Shown piece by piece: positions 1-8,094 of a stretch of DNA of 42,514 nt. The stretch is from an uncultured Paracoccaceae bacterium (GTDB taxonomy: Bacteria > Pseudomonadota > Alphaproteobacteria > Rhodobacterales > Rhodobacteraceae). The stretch's first letter is position 1. Each line of letters starts with the position of its first letter. The stretch is from assembly GCA_937883775.1 (NCBI GenBank), contig CAKZXZ010000120.1, forward strand, positions 1 through 42,514, written 5' to 3'. The position numbers were made by a program, and so were the translations under genes. The notes below the pieces were generated by a model. The model worked only from the letters and a program-made list of their open reading frames with translations. It did not search any database and was not told the DNA's origin.

Positions 1-1400
1 GCGATCTTGGTCGGCAGGTCCATCGCTGCGTCAAAGGACGGAGCGGGGTCGGCGGATTTGGCGTGGGACGACAGCCCCAAAGTATCGCGCACGAGTTTTC
101 CCGCATAGATGGGACCTGCCGCCTCCACAAAGGCGAATGAGGATACGGCAGCCAGCTTGAACCGGCCCCAGGCGCGCACGGCGCGGGCGGCAAGGCGGGT
201 CGACATATCTGTATCAGACGGATCGGTCGTGACCGTGTTCACACCGGGGTTCAGCAGAACCGGTAACCGGTTTTCAGCCACGTCCGAGGCAAAGCTATGG
301 TGCTGCACACCTAGGCCAAAGAAGCCTGCAAACCCGATAGTCTCGATCCCGGCATCCACGCTTTCCAGCGCCCGCCGGAACACTTCCGAGCGCACGTCGA
401 TACAGAACGCCGCCTGCAATGCGGGCCGCTCTGTCCCTTTGCTCAGCGCGCCATGGGCGAACTTGGCAACCAGATTCCGCTCTGCCGCGCGGTCGGCAGC
501 GGATTGCAAAAGTACGTCGATGATATGCTCTTCTGTCGGCGCAATCGGCGTCTCGTGGGCAGTAATAACCTCGACCCATTTCGCGTCGATCTGATCCTTG
601 TGCTGCATGTAAAGTGCCGCTTCCCACAGCATCCGCGCGGTCAGCAGATCGGTCGCCGTGCTGTCTTCGCCCTCTTTCAGCTCGGCCTCAAACAGCTTGA
701 ACCGCGCAACCTGACCCCACCCGGACAGGTCCGTCATCAGCCGGTGGAAATAGCTCTCTGCGGCCACAGGCGATAGCCCGATGGTCAGCGCCGCACTCTC
801 CAAAGCGGAAGACGCGGTGCGCGACGTCGTCTCAACCGTCATCGCGAAATTGGCGAGGCCAAGGATTTCGGGCGTCAGATCGCGGCGGGCAAAGGCGTGC
901 CATGCTTCAAACGCACCGCTGCGCTTGGCGACAGGCCACAGCGCCTGACCTTCGTCAAAATAACCAGCCGCCCAAACGCCGATCCGATCCGCCACAATCT
1001 CGGGCCAGTTCGTACCGGTGACGTCTTGCACCAGTTCGGCAATCGTCGGCAGCGCTTTGGGGGCGGGCTGCGTCCGGGCCGCCGCTTTGCGCAGTGCCGC
1101 AGGTGTGGCAGGCTTGTCGCCGTCAAACGCATCCAGCGCGAGTTGCATATCCACATCGGTGATCTCTCCGGCACGGATCTTCGCCAGATAATCCTGCCGG
1201 GGCAGCGTCACGCGAATGCCTGCGGCACGCTCCATCCGGGCGGCGGTCATAGCAAGGCTCTCGCCCGTCTGACCCAGGAAAGGGTTCACCGCAACGCTGG
1301 TCGCCAAGGGCCAAAGCGGCGGGATCTGGCGGGTTGCTGCATCGGCGGCCTGACCCAAAGGAGCATCGGTTATCATCGTTGTATCCTGTTTCATAAGCAT
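1..1400 (-). CDS. dabA: DabA, inorganic carbon transporter subunit (DUF2309/UPF0753), 3' end cut by window edge
   Basis: Likely the cytoplasmic carbonic-anhydrase-like subunit of the DabAB pump, which converts CO2 to bicarbonate using the cation gradient. I translated 466 residues before the left edge; the frame stays open throughout. The zinc-site motif CIDVRSEVFRR is visible, with Cys333 and Asp335 as the expected first two ligands; the later His and Cys ligands lie outside the window. The early motif PPLWPLATSVAVNPF is typical of the family. The ATG at 1400 has GGAAAGG eight bases upstream; a second in-frame ATG lies at 1394. The gene follows dabB by 15 bases, so the two are probably cotranscribed. 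The family assignment is firm. Transport in this organism is inferred from characterised DAB systems. Confidence 0.9.
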   Translation of the reverse strand, partial: MLMKQDTTMITDAPLGQAADAATRQIPPLWPLATSVAVNPFLGQTGESLAMTAARMERAAGIRVTLPRQDYLAKIRAGEITDVDMQLALDAFDGDKPATPAALRKAAARTQPAPKALPTIAELVQDVTGTNWPEIVADRIGVWAAGYFDEGQALWPVAKRSGAFEAWHAFARRDLTPEILGLANFAMTVETTSRTASSALESAALTIGLSPVAAESYFHRLMTDLSGWGQVARFKLFEAELKEGEDSTATDLLTARMLWEAALYMQHKDQIDAKWVEVITAHETPIAPTEEHIIDVLLQSAADRAAERNLVAKFAHGALSKGTERPALQAAFCIDVRSEVFRRALESVDAGIETIGFAGFFGLGVQHHSFASDVAENRLPVLLNPGVNTVTTDPSDTDMSTRLAARAVRAWGRFKLAAVSSFAFVEAAGPIYAGKLVRDTLGLSSHAKSADPAPSFDAAMDLPTKI

Positions 1401-1415
1401 GATCCGGGCCTTTCC

Positions 1416-2975
1416 TTAAGTGGTCTTCCGCAAGCGCCAGCCTGCAACGAGACGGTCAAAGACCGCATTAGCGTAAAGCCCATTGGATAGGTGAACGCGC
1501 AGGCCCGACGCCGCCGGATGGCTCGCCCAAAGCGGGAACATGGCTTGCGCAATCGCGACCAGACCGAAGCTGATAAGCGCCAGCACGATCAGCGCCCATT
1601 CCAGCGGACCGGGGGCCGGGGTCGCGGGCAAGGTGCCTTTGGTGATCCACTCGGCTCCACGCTGCAGCGCGAAGTAGCTGACCGAGGCGATGGTCGCCGC
1701 CGTCGCCGTCCGCAGCGTCAAAGCCCGGGGGGCAGCATCGGCCAGACCTTGCGCCAACAGATACGCAACACCGAAGATCAGGATCGCACCCAGCGCGATG
1801 GCTTGCGGGGACTTACCGTCAAAGCCAAAGACTAGACCGATCAGGCCATAGATCGCCAGCGCCGCAATGAACGCGCGCAGCACCGCTTTGCCATTGGGGA
1901 TCGCCACAGGGCCGGGCCTGCGGATCGAGGCGACGCCTTGCACCGCGCTGCCCGACGCCATGAACGCATGCGCTTTATAGAGCGAGTGCGCCACGATGTG
2001 CAGGAGCGCCAGCGGGAACAACGCCAGGCCGCACTGTAAGATCATAAAACCCATCTGCGCGACCGTGGACCACGCCAGTGACGTCTTCACCGCCGATTGC
2101 GTGAGCATCACCAACCCGCCGAACAGCGCCGTAAAGCCGCCAATCATAACCAGCACAGCCATCACGCCGGGGGCCATCAGCATCACGTCGGCAAACCGGA
2201 TCAACAGGAAGCCGCCCGCGTTGATGACACCTGCGTGCAGCAGAGCGGAGACAGGCGTCGGTGCCTCCATCACTTCGGTGAGCCAGCCATGGGTCGGGAA
2301 TTGCGCAGATTTCAGTAGCGCCGCCACCGCGAGCAGCCCCGCCGCGGTCAGTGTCGCCGCCGTGGCCTCCGCCGTGCGCGCCTCGGTCAGGATGGTTGCG
2401 ATATCGCCGGTGCCGAAGCTGACGATCAGCAGAATGGCCGCCACGATCAAGGCCACATCGCCCGTGCGCGCGGTGATGGCCTTCTTTTTGGCTGCCCGGA
2501 TCGCCCCCGGGCGCTCGGGATAAAAGAGCAGCAGCTTGTGCAAGAAAAAGCTCGTCGCAATCCACGCGATGACCAAGCCGCCGATATTGCCCGACTGCAC
2601 CAGCAAAAGCACAGTGCCCAGTGTCATGCAGAGCCATCCGGTGAAGCTGCCCTGCCGATCTTCACCGTCCATATAGGTCGCCGCAAAGCGCACCACGACC
2701 CAGCCCACGAACGAGACCAGCGTCAGAAGTGTAATGCTCACAATGTCCAGTTTCGCCGCAAAGCCAAGCCCGGCGACCCCGATTAGCGGGCTTGTCGACG
2801 GCCCATGCGTATACAGAACAAACGCGCTGAGCACCGACAGCCCCAGCGCCGCCAAAGTCGCCAGTTCGGCCACACGCGGCACCCCTGCGGGGCGCATCCC
2901 CGGCGTCCGAAACGCGAAAAGAGCGGCGGCATACAAGGCCAGCGCGGCAAACAGAGGTAGCAAGGACAGATACAT
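1416..2975 (-). CDS. dabB: DabB, proton-conducting membrane subunit (NuoL/MrpA-like)
   Basis: A 519-residue polytopic membrane protein of the NADH-quinone oxidoreductase subunit 5 / Mrp antiporter family, shorter than true NuoL. Characteristic stretches are HKLLLFYPERPGAIRAAKKK near residues 145-165, then the channel-core motif FPTHGWLTEVMEAPTPVSALLHAG near residues 225-250. In DAB systems this subunit passes H+ or Na+ to energise DabA. The immediate downstream neighbour is dabA, and no other nuo or mrp gene is present, which favours DabB over respiratory complex I or an antiporter. The ATG at 2975 is preceded by CAGGAG at a good distance. The gene is divergent from a LysR regulator. Confidence 0.9.
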   Translation of the reverse strand: MYLSLLPLFAALALYAAALFAFRTPGMRPAGVPRVAELATLAALGLSVLSAFVLYTHGPSTSPLIGVAGLGFAAKLDIVSITLLTLVSFVGWVVVRFAATYMDGEDRQGSFTGWLCMTLGTVLLLVQSGNIGGLVIAWIATSFFLHKLLLFYPERPGAIRAAKKKAITARTGDVALIVAAILLIVSFGTGDIATILTEARTAEATAATLTAAGLLAVAALLKSAQFPTHGWLTEVMEAPTPVSALLHAGVINAGGFLLIRFADVMLMAPGVMAVLVMIGGFTALFGGLVMLTQSAVKTSLAWSTVAQMGFMILQCGLALFPLALLHIVAHSLYKAHAFMASGSAVQGVASIRRPGPVAIPNGKAVLRAFIAALAIYGLIGLVFGFDGKSPQAIALGAILIFGVAYLLAQGLADAAPRALTLRTATAATIASVSYFALQRGAEWITKGTLPATPAPGPLEWALIVLALISFGLVAIAQAMFPLWASHPAASGLRVHLSNGLYANAVFDRLVAGWRLRKTT

Positions 2976-3036
2976 CGGGGGCGGCTCCTGAAAGTCATCT
3001 TGGTTGGAGACTACCTAAATGTCGCACCCTCATAGG

Positions 3037-3055
3037 TTAAATACATTGTTTTTAA
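3037..3055. promoter_or_regulatory. Candidate LysR operator between dabB and the regulator gene
   Basis: In the AT-rich 104-bp gap between two divergent starts there is an inverted repeat, TTAAA, nine bases, then TTTAA. It fits the T-N11-A core bound by LysR-type proteins. It sits 62 bases upstream of the dabB start and 25 bases upstream of the regulator start. The repeat is seen directly; binding is inferred. Confidence 0.45.
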
Positions 3056-3079
3056 TATATCGTTCTATATTTTAGATGT

Positions 3080-3952
3080 ATGGATCAAATGAATTACAAC
3101 CATCTGCGCTATTTCTGGGCCGTGGCCCATGACGGCAACCTCACCCGCACGGCCGAGCGGTTGAACCTGTCGCAATCGGCGCTGTCCACCCAGATCAAGA
3201 CGCTCGAAGAACGGCTGGGTCACGCGCTGTTCGAACGCCGTGGCCGCGCGCTGCACCTGACAGAGGCGGGGCGCATCGCGCTGGATCACGCCGACACGAT
3301 CTTCGCCACCGGGGCCGAACTGCTGGGTACGCTCAACCAGACGGGGGCCGCCCGCAAAGCGCTTCGTGTCGGCGCGCTTGCGACGCTCTCACGCAACTTT
3401 CAGATCGGGTTTCTACGTCCGTTGCTAGGGCGCGAGGATGTCGACGTGATCCTGCGCTCTGGCACCGCCTCAGCGCTGATGCGCGGGCTGGAAAGCCTGA
3501 ACCTCGACATCATCCTGCTCAATCAGGCCCCGCCTGCGGACGCGCTCACGAAATTCGTCGTGAACCGGCTGGACGAGCAACCCGTCAGCCTTGTCGGCGC
3601 GCCAGAGCGGTTGGAGAACGCCCGCGACCTGCGCGACTTGCTGTCCCGCCAGCCCGTCCTGCTGCCCAACCGCGAAAGCAGCATTCGCACCGGGTTTGAT
3701 GCCCTGACCGATCGGCTTGGCCTGCAACCCCAGATCGCCGCCGAGGTAGACGATATGGCCATGCTCCGCCTTCTGGCGCGTGAAAATGTGGGGCTGGCGC
3801 TGGTTCCCCCCATCGTTGTGCGCGACGAGCTGGCCAGTGGCGTGCTCTCCGAAAGCCCTTTCGATCTGGGCATAGCCGAGGCGTTCTTTGCCGTGCGTCT
3901 GGAGCGCCGGTTCCCCAATCCGCTGCTCAAAGATCTTCTGGACGACGCCTAA
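3080..3952 (+). CDS. LysR-family regulator, NhaR-like, divergent from dabBA
   Basis: A 290-residue LysR-type regulator. An N-terminal winged helix-turn-helix (about residues 5-63, opening YNHLRYFWAVA and containing LNLSQSALSTQIKTLE) is followed by a substrate-binding-like effector domain (about 95-285). The YNHLRYFW opening is typical of the NhaR branch. The gene is transcribed away from dabB across a 104-bp gap, the usual arrangement for a regulator of its neighbour, so control of dabBA is likely but inferred. Two starts are possible, ATG at 3080 and ATG at 3089. Neither has a clear Shine-Dalgarno, so translation may be weak or leaderless. The stop overlaps the stop of the convergent Anbu gene by four bases. 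Confidence 0.9.
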   Translation: MDQMNYNHLRYFWAVAHDGNLTRTAERLNLSQSALSTQIKTLEERLGHALFERRGRALHLTEAGRIALDHADTIFATGAELLGTLNQTGAARKALRVGALATLSRNFQIGFLRPLLGREDVDVILRSGTASALMRGLESLNLDIILLNQAPPADALTKFVVNRLDEQPVSLVGAPERLENARDLRDLLSRQPVLLPNRESSIRTGFDALTDRLGLQPQIAAEVDDMAMLRLLARENVGLALVPPIVVRDELASGVLSESPFDLGIAEAFFAVRLERRFPNPLLKDLLDDA

Positions 3953-4680
3953 AGCTCGAAATCCGGCAGGCTGTCAAAGGCCAGCTTCAACGCATCGCCC
4001 CAGCCATTTGACACAGTTTGAAAGTAAGGATCATCTGCCTCGATCCGGCGGCGCGGACCAAGGGTCAACGCGCCTTCCTCATAGATATGCAAATCCAGCG
4101 GGGCGCCCACCGACAAATTGGCTTTGATCGTAGAATCAAAGCTGACCATCATCAGTTTCACTGCCGCCTCAAACCCCATGTCAGGGTCATAGGCCCGCAC
4201 CAGAATCGGGCGACCGTACTTAGTCTCACCGATCTGGAAAAACGGCGTGTCTTCCCCGGCTTCGATGAAATTCCCTTCCGGATAGATCAGGAACAACCGC
4301 GGCGCGCTGCCCGCGATCTGGCCCCCCAGAATAAGCGTCGCATCAAAGGTGCTGTCAGCCTGCTGCCCGCCATTGGCATGCGCCTCGATCTCCTGGTGCA
4401 ACAACTCCGAAATGTGCTGCGCCGCCCGAAACATCGATGGCACCGTCAGCAGCGAAGATGCCCGGTCATCAGGCGCCTTGTTGCGCTCTTCCAACAAGCT
4501 GATAACAGCCTGCGTCGTCGCAAGGTTGCCCGCGCTCATCAGCGTCAACACACGCTCGCCCGGCACTTCCCATGTTTGCATTTTCTGAAAGGTTGAAATG
4601 TTATCGACACCCGCATTCGTCCGGGTATCCGACATGAACACAAGCCCCCGATTGAGCTTCATGCCGACGCAATAAGTCAT
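3949..4680 (-). CDS. Anbu, ancestral beta-subunit proteasome-like peptidase
   Basis: A 243-residue Ntn-hydrolase related to HslV and proteasome beta subunits. The protein begins MTYCVG, so removal of Met exposes Thr1 as the nucleophile. Counting from that Thr, Asp17 lies in SDTRTNAG and Lys32 in TFQKM, completing the expected Thr-Asp-Lys set. Anbu proteins form helical or ring-like oligomers; their substrates and unfoldase partner are unsettled, and no ATPase is present here. It is the last gene of a four-gene cluster behind ATP-grasp, alpha-E and transglutaminase genes, 22 bases after the last of these. Its stop overlaps the LysR stop on the other strand by four bases. Confidence 0.93.
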   Translation of the reverse strand: MTYCVGMKLNRGLVFMSDTRTNAGVDNISTFQKMQTWEVPGERVLTLMSAGNLATTQAVISLLEERNKAPDDRASSLLTVPSMFRAAQHISELLHQEIEAHANGGQQADSTFDATLILGGQIAGSAPRLFLIYPEGNFIEAGEDTPFFQIGETKYGRPILVRAYDPDMGFEAAVKLMMVSFDSTIKANLSVGAPLDLHIYEEGALTLGPRRRIEADDPYFQTVSNGWGDALKLAFDSLPDFEL

Positions 4681-4702
4681 AATCCGCGCACGCCCCTGCG
4701 TT

Positions 4703-5503
4703 TTATTGTTGCTGCATCACCTCTACCGAGACCGACAGCGTTTCGCCAGCACTCCCGTAATGACGTCCCGACACTGGGGCCGCTTCGGTATAGTCAAGGC
4801 CCGTCGCGACACGGACATAGCGCATATCAGGCGAAATGGCGTTCGACACATCGAACCCGACCCAGCCAAGATCATCGACATGCACCTCAGCCCACGCGTG
4901 GGTCGCGTCCTGATCGACCCGGTCGTTCATCATCAAATAGCCCGACACATAGCGTGCCGGAAAACCAAGGTGCCGCGCGCAGGCCACAAAGACATGGGTG
5001 TGATCCTGGCACACGCCACGCCCGGCCGCGATCGCATCCTCGGCGCTCCAGGTCGGCTCTGACGCGTTGATCTCGTACGAGATCGCTTCGCGGATGCGCG
5101 CAGACAGATCATGCAGCAGCTTCAAATCGGTCCCGCCCTCGGCCAACCTTGCAATCTGGCGCACTCCTGCCCCGATCTGCGTTTGCGCTGTGCTACGCAA
5201 GAACAACCAAAGCGGCGTAAACCCCTGATGCAGCCCGACAATGCCCGCCGTGTCGGCCATCTGCACTTGCCCCTCCGAACGGATGACAAGGCTGGTGGTG
5301 CCCGCATCAAAGCTCAACAGTTCGGTCGTGTTGCGGTGGTAATCTTCAAAGCTCAGCTGCTTGGATCCCCCCTCCACGCTGGTTTTCCAGTTCAGCACTG
5401 ACTGACCGCGCGTTGATTTCGGCGTTTTGCGCAGCTGCTGCAAACCAAACGGCACCGGGGCGTCGTAATCATAGCGGGTCGTATGAGAGATTTTCAAACG
5501 CAT
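4703..5503 (-). CDS. Transglutaminase-like cysteine protease of the Anbu cluster
   Basis: A 266-residue protein with a bacterial transglutaminase N-terminal region (about 1-100, opening MRLKISHTTRYDYD) and a transglutaminase core (about 150-225). The papain-like triad is visible: Cys165 in GRGVCQDHTH, His202 in ATHAWAEV and Asp218 in VGFDVSN. No signal peptide or membrane segment is seen, so it should be cytoplasmic. In this genomic association it is thought to act as a peptidase or amide-transferring enzyme on a peptide or peptide tag, but no substrate is proven. It starts three bases after the alpha-E stop, so the two are almost certainly cotranscribed and translationally coupled. Confidence 0.9.
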   Translation of the reverse strand: MRLKISHTTRYDYDAPVPFGLQQLRKTPKSTRGQSVLNWKTSVEGGSKQLSFEDYHRNTTELLSFDAGTTSLVIRSEGQVQMADTAGIVGLHQGFTPLWLFLRSTAQTQIGAGVRQIARLAEGGTDLKLLHDLSARIREAISYEINASEPTWSAEDAIAAGRGVCQDHTHVFVACARHLGFPARYVSGYLMMNDRVDQDATHAWAEVHVDDLGWVGFDVSNAISPDMRYVRVATGLDYTEAAPVSGRHYGSAGETLSVSVEVMQQQ

Positions 5504-5506
5504 GGG

Positions 5507-6448
5507 CTACTCATAGAACCTGTAATCAATTTCGATCTGCCGGCTCAGCCCGCCTAACGTGCCAATCACATCCTGGATGTATTCATGCAGACCGTAATCA
5601 AAGATCGCATCAATATCATGCGACATGAACCGGCGGCACAGTTCGTCGACCATCATGTGGCTAGGCTGCTTCATTCCGTAATCAGACGCCAGATACCCCA
5701 GATTGTCGCGCAGCTTGCCAGTGCAGAAAAAGAGGCTCCGAGGCATGCGCGGATCAAGCACCAGAAATTCTGCAATCGCACGCGGGCTGACCTTATGCCC
5801 ATGGGTCATCCGGTAGCCGCCATGCGCACTGACGGATCGCAGGATCGTCTCCCACTGGACATTATCCAGACTTGATCCCACCGAAAGCGCCGAGGGCAGC
5901 AGCACATAGTATTTCACGTCCAGAATGCGCGCCGTATTGTCCGCGCGTTCGATAAACGTGCCAAGCCGCGCAAAATCATAGCAATCGTTGCGCATCATCG
6001 TGCCGTGGGTTGCCCCGCGCACAAAGGCGCTGCGCTGGCGGATGATCTCAAGCGCTTTGGGCAGGTCCCGTTCCGAGACCTTGCGGGCCAGCACCTCGTT
6101 CAAGCGGATGTAGCAGGAATTCACCGCTTCCCACACCTCGTTGGTCAGCGCCGTGCGCACCATCCGCGCGTTGTTACGCGCCGTGCCAATGACCGAGCGG
6201 ACAGAGGATGGGTTGTCCTTATCGCGCAGCATCCAGTCGATGGCTTTGTCGCGCGTCACCTCGTCGAATTTGGCGTGATAACCTTGGCTGACCGCCGCCG
6301 CCTGCAGGATCGACGCCCATTCATCATCGCTCGCCTCGGCCCGCGTCAGCGCGATCCGCTGGCCGGTTTCAATCATCCGGGCCGTGTTTTCCGAGCGCTC
6401 CAACAAGCGAAACATCCAGAACAGACCATTTGCGGTTTTGCCCAGCAT
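5507..6448 (-). CDS. Alpha-E domain protein (DUF403)
   Basis: A 313-residue, mostly helical, soluble protein of the alpha-E family, recognised by its opening LGKTANGLFWMFRLLERSENTARMIETG and by the internal repeat-like stretch FARLGTFIERADNTARILDVKYY. These two ER-containing helices (about residues 15-30 and 160-178) look like related copies. The family has no established biochemical activity. It is nearly always encoded beside a type-2 circularly permuted ATP-grasp enzyme and a transglutaminase, as here. It lies four bases after the ATP-grasp stop and three bases before the transglutaminase start. A role as scaffold or substrate carrier is inference only. Confidence 0.9.
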   Translation of the reverse strand: MLGKTANGLFWMFRLLERSENTARMIETGQRIALTRAEASDDEWASILQAAAVSQGYHAKFDEVTRDKAIDWMLRDKDNPSSVRSVIGTARNNARMVRTALTNEVWEAVNSCYIRLNEVLARKVSERDLPKALEIIRQRSAFVRGATHGTMMRNDCYDFARLGTFIERADNTARILDVKYYVLLPSALSVGSSLDNVQWETILRSVSAHGGYRMTHGHKVSPRAIAEFLVLDPRMPRSLFFCTGKLRDNLGYLASDYGMKQPSHMMVDELCRRFMSHDIDAIFDYGLHEYIQDVIGTLGGLSRQIEIDYRFYE

Positions 6449-6452
6449 CGCC

Positions 6453-7871
6453 TCAGTCCTCCAGCACCCAAGTGTCCTTGGTGCCGCCGCCTTGCGACGA
6501 ATTCACGACCAGCGATCCCTTCTGCAACGCCACCCGCGTCAGCCCGCCGGGCGTGATGTCGATCTTGTCGGGCGAGACCAACACAAAGGGGCGCAAATCC
6601 ACGTGGCGCGGCGCCAACCCGTCGCGCGTGAAAATCGGCACCGTCGACAGCGAGAGCGTCGGTTGCGCAATGTAATTGCCAGGCCGGGCGCGCAGCTTCT
6701 TTTCGAACGCGCGGATGTCCTTCTTGGTGGCTGTCGGCCCGATCAGCATGCCGTACCCGCCCGAACCATGCACTTCCTTCACCACCAGATCAGCAAGGTT
6801 CTCAAGTACATAGCCCAGCGAGTCCGGATCCGAACAACGCCATGTCGGCACGTTCTTCAAGATCGCCTTCTCGCCGGTATAGAACTCCACAATCTCGGGG
6901 ATGTAGCTATAGATTGCCTTGTCGTCGGCAATCCCCGTGCCCGGCGCATTGGCAATCGTAATGCCACCCGCGCGGTAGACATCCATGATGCCCGGAACGC
7001 CCAGCGCGCTTTCGGGATTGAAATTCAACGGGTCCAGAAAATCATCATCGACACGCCGATACAGCACATCAATCGGCTGATAGCCTTGCGTGGTGCGCAT
7101 CGCGATCCGGCCATCGACCACGCGCAGGTCATGCCCTTCAACAAGTTCAACGCCCATCTTATCGGCCAAGAACGAATGCTCGTAATAGGCCGAATTGTGA
7201 ATGCCCGGCGTCAGCACCGCCACACGCGGCGGGCCGCTGCATCCCGGCGGCGCACAGGCCGCAAGCGAGCGTTGCAACGCCCGCGGATAGCCCGACACGG
7301 CGCGCACCTTGTTCTGGCTGAAAAGCTCGGGGAACATCTGCAGCATCGTCTCCCGGTTCTCCAGCATATAGCTGACCCCGGACGGCGTGCGCGCATTGTC
7401 TTCAAGCACGTAAAATTCATCAGCACCGGTGCGCACCAGATCGGTGCCAACGATATGCGTGTAAATTCCACCGGGCGGCGTGACCCCGATCATCTGCGGC
7501 AGGAACGCGTCGTTCTGCGCGATCATCTCTTTCGGAATACGCCCCGCGCGGATGATCTCTTGCCGGTGATAGATGTCATGGAGAAACGCGTTGATCGCCC
7601 GCACGCGCTGTTCGATCCCGCGCGACAGCTTTTGCCATTCGCGCGCGGCAATGATGCGTGGGATGATATCAAACGGGATCAGCCGCTCTTCGGCCTCGTT
7701 GCGACCGTAGACATTGAAGGTAATTCCCATCAGGCGAAACACTTCTTCGGCTTCGCGCTGCTTGGCCCGCAAGCTTGCCAGATCCTCGCCTTTGAACCAC
7801 TCGTCAAAATGAGCGTACGGCATGCGCACCTCGTCGCCCACACCGTTCATTTCGTCAAAAAAGCTTTGCAT
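6453..7871 (-). CDS. Circularly permuted type-2 ATP-grasp protein (DUF404/DUF407)
   Basis: A 472-residue enzyme of the circularly permuted ATP-grasp family. Typical blocks are ERLIPFDIIPRIIAAREW (about 64-81), YVLEDNARTPSGVSYMLENR (about 154-173) and the late VKEVHGSGGYGMLIGP stretch (about 382-397), which should form part of the nucleotide site. By family analogy it joins a carboxylate to an amine using ATP, probably making a peptide or peptide-like modification. It is the first gene of the four-gene Anbu cluster. The ATG at 7871 is in frame with no better upstream choice. A 223-bp intergenic region separates it from the divergent iron-binding protein gene, so the cluster promoter should lie there. 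Confidence 0.9.
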   Translation of the reverse strand: MQSFFDEMNGVGDEVRMPYAHFDEWFKGEDLASLRAKQREAEEVFRLMGITFNVYGRNEAEERLIPFDIIPRIIAAREWQKLSRGIEQRVRAINAFLHDIYHRQEIIRAGRIPKEMIAQNDAFLPQMIGVTPPGGIYTHIVGTDLVRTGADEFYVLEDNARTPSGVSYMLENRETMLQMFPELFSQNKVRAVSGYPRALQRSLAACAPPGCSGPPRVAVLTPGIHNSAYYEHSFLADKMGVELVEGHDLRVVDGRIAMRTTQGYQPIDVLYRRVDDDFLDPLNFNPESALGVPGIMDVYRAGGITIANAPGTGIADDKAIYSYIPEIVEFYTGEKAILKNVPTWRCSDPDSLGYVLENLADLVVKEVHGSGGYGMLIGPTATKKDIRAFEKKLRARPGNYIAQPTLSLSTVPIFTRDGLAPRHVDLRPFVLVSPDKIDITPGGLTRVALQKGSLVVNSSQGGGTKDTWVLED

Positions 7872-8065
7872 AGAGGTCTACCCTGCACGCATCGCAACAA
7901 AAACATCAACGTAAATGGCGGAAAGTCGTCGCTTTTGCAGCGGTACGCCTGTTTTTTGGGCGTTTTGCGTTAGGGGAAAGTACCCGGAATTCAAGGGCCT
8001 TTATTTCTGACTATTTCCCTAGGTCTACTTGCATCCCGGTAGGATTCGGGTATCCGATGGATTTT

Positions 8066-8079
8066 ATCAGGAATCTGAT
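8066..8079. promoter_or_regulatory. Short palindrome upstream of the iron-binding protein gene
   Basis: ATCAG, four bases, CTGAT forms a perfect 5+5 inverted repeat 15 bases before the start codon and just ahead of the Shine-Dalgarno GGGAG. It could be an iron-responsive operator or a small 5'-UTR hairpin. It does not clearly match a Fur, Irr or RirA consensus that I can recall with certainty. Confidence 0.3.
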
Positions 8080-8094
8080 TATGGGAGTATACTA

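Noticed and set aside
1416-2975. Respiratory complex I subunit NuoL or Mrp antiporter MrpA
   Set aside because: It is shorter than those proteins and directly followed by dabA, with no other nuo or mrp genes.
6384-7973. Long open frame (529 codons) on the plus strand opposite the ATP-grasp gene
   Set aside because: Its translation is Arg/His-rich without a recognisable domain and mirrors a well-supported minus-strand gene; it is a high-GC shadow frame.
8029-8094. Upstream ATG extending the iron-binding protein by 22 residues
   Set aside because: It would bury the signal peptide, and the ATG at 8095 has a proper ribosome binding site.
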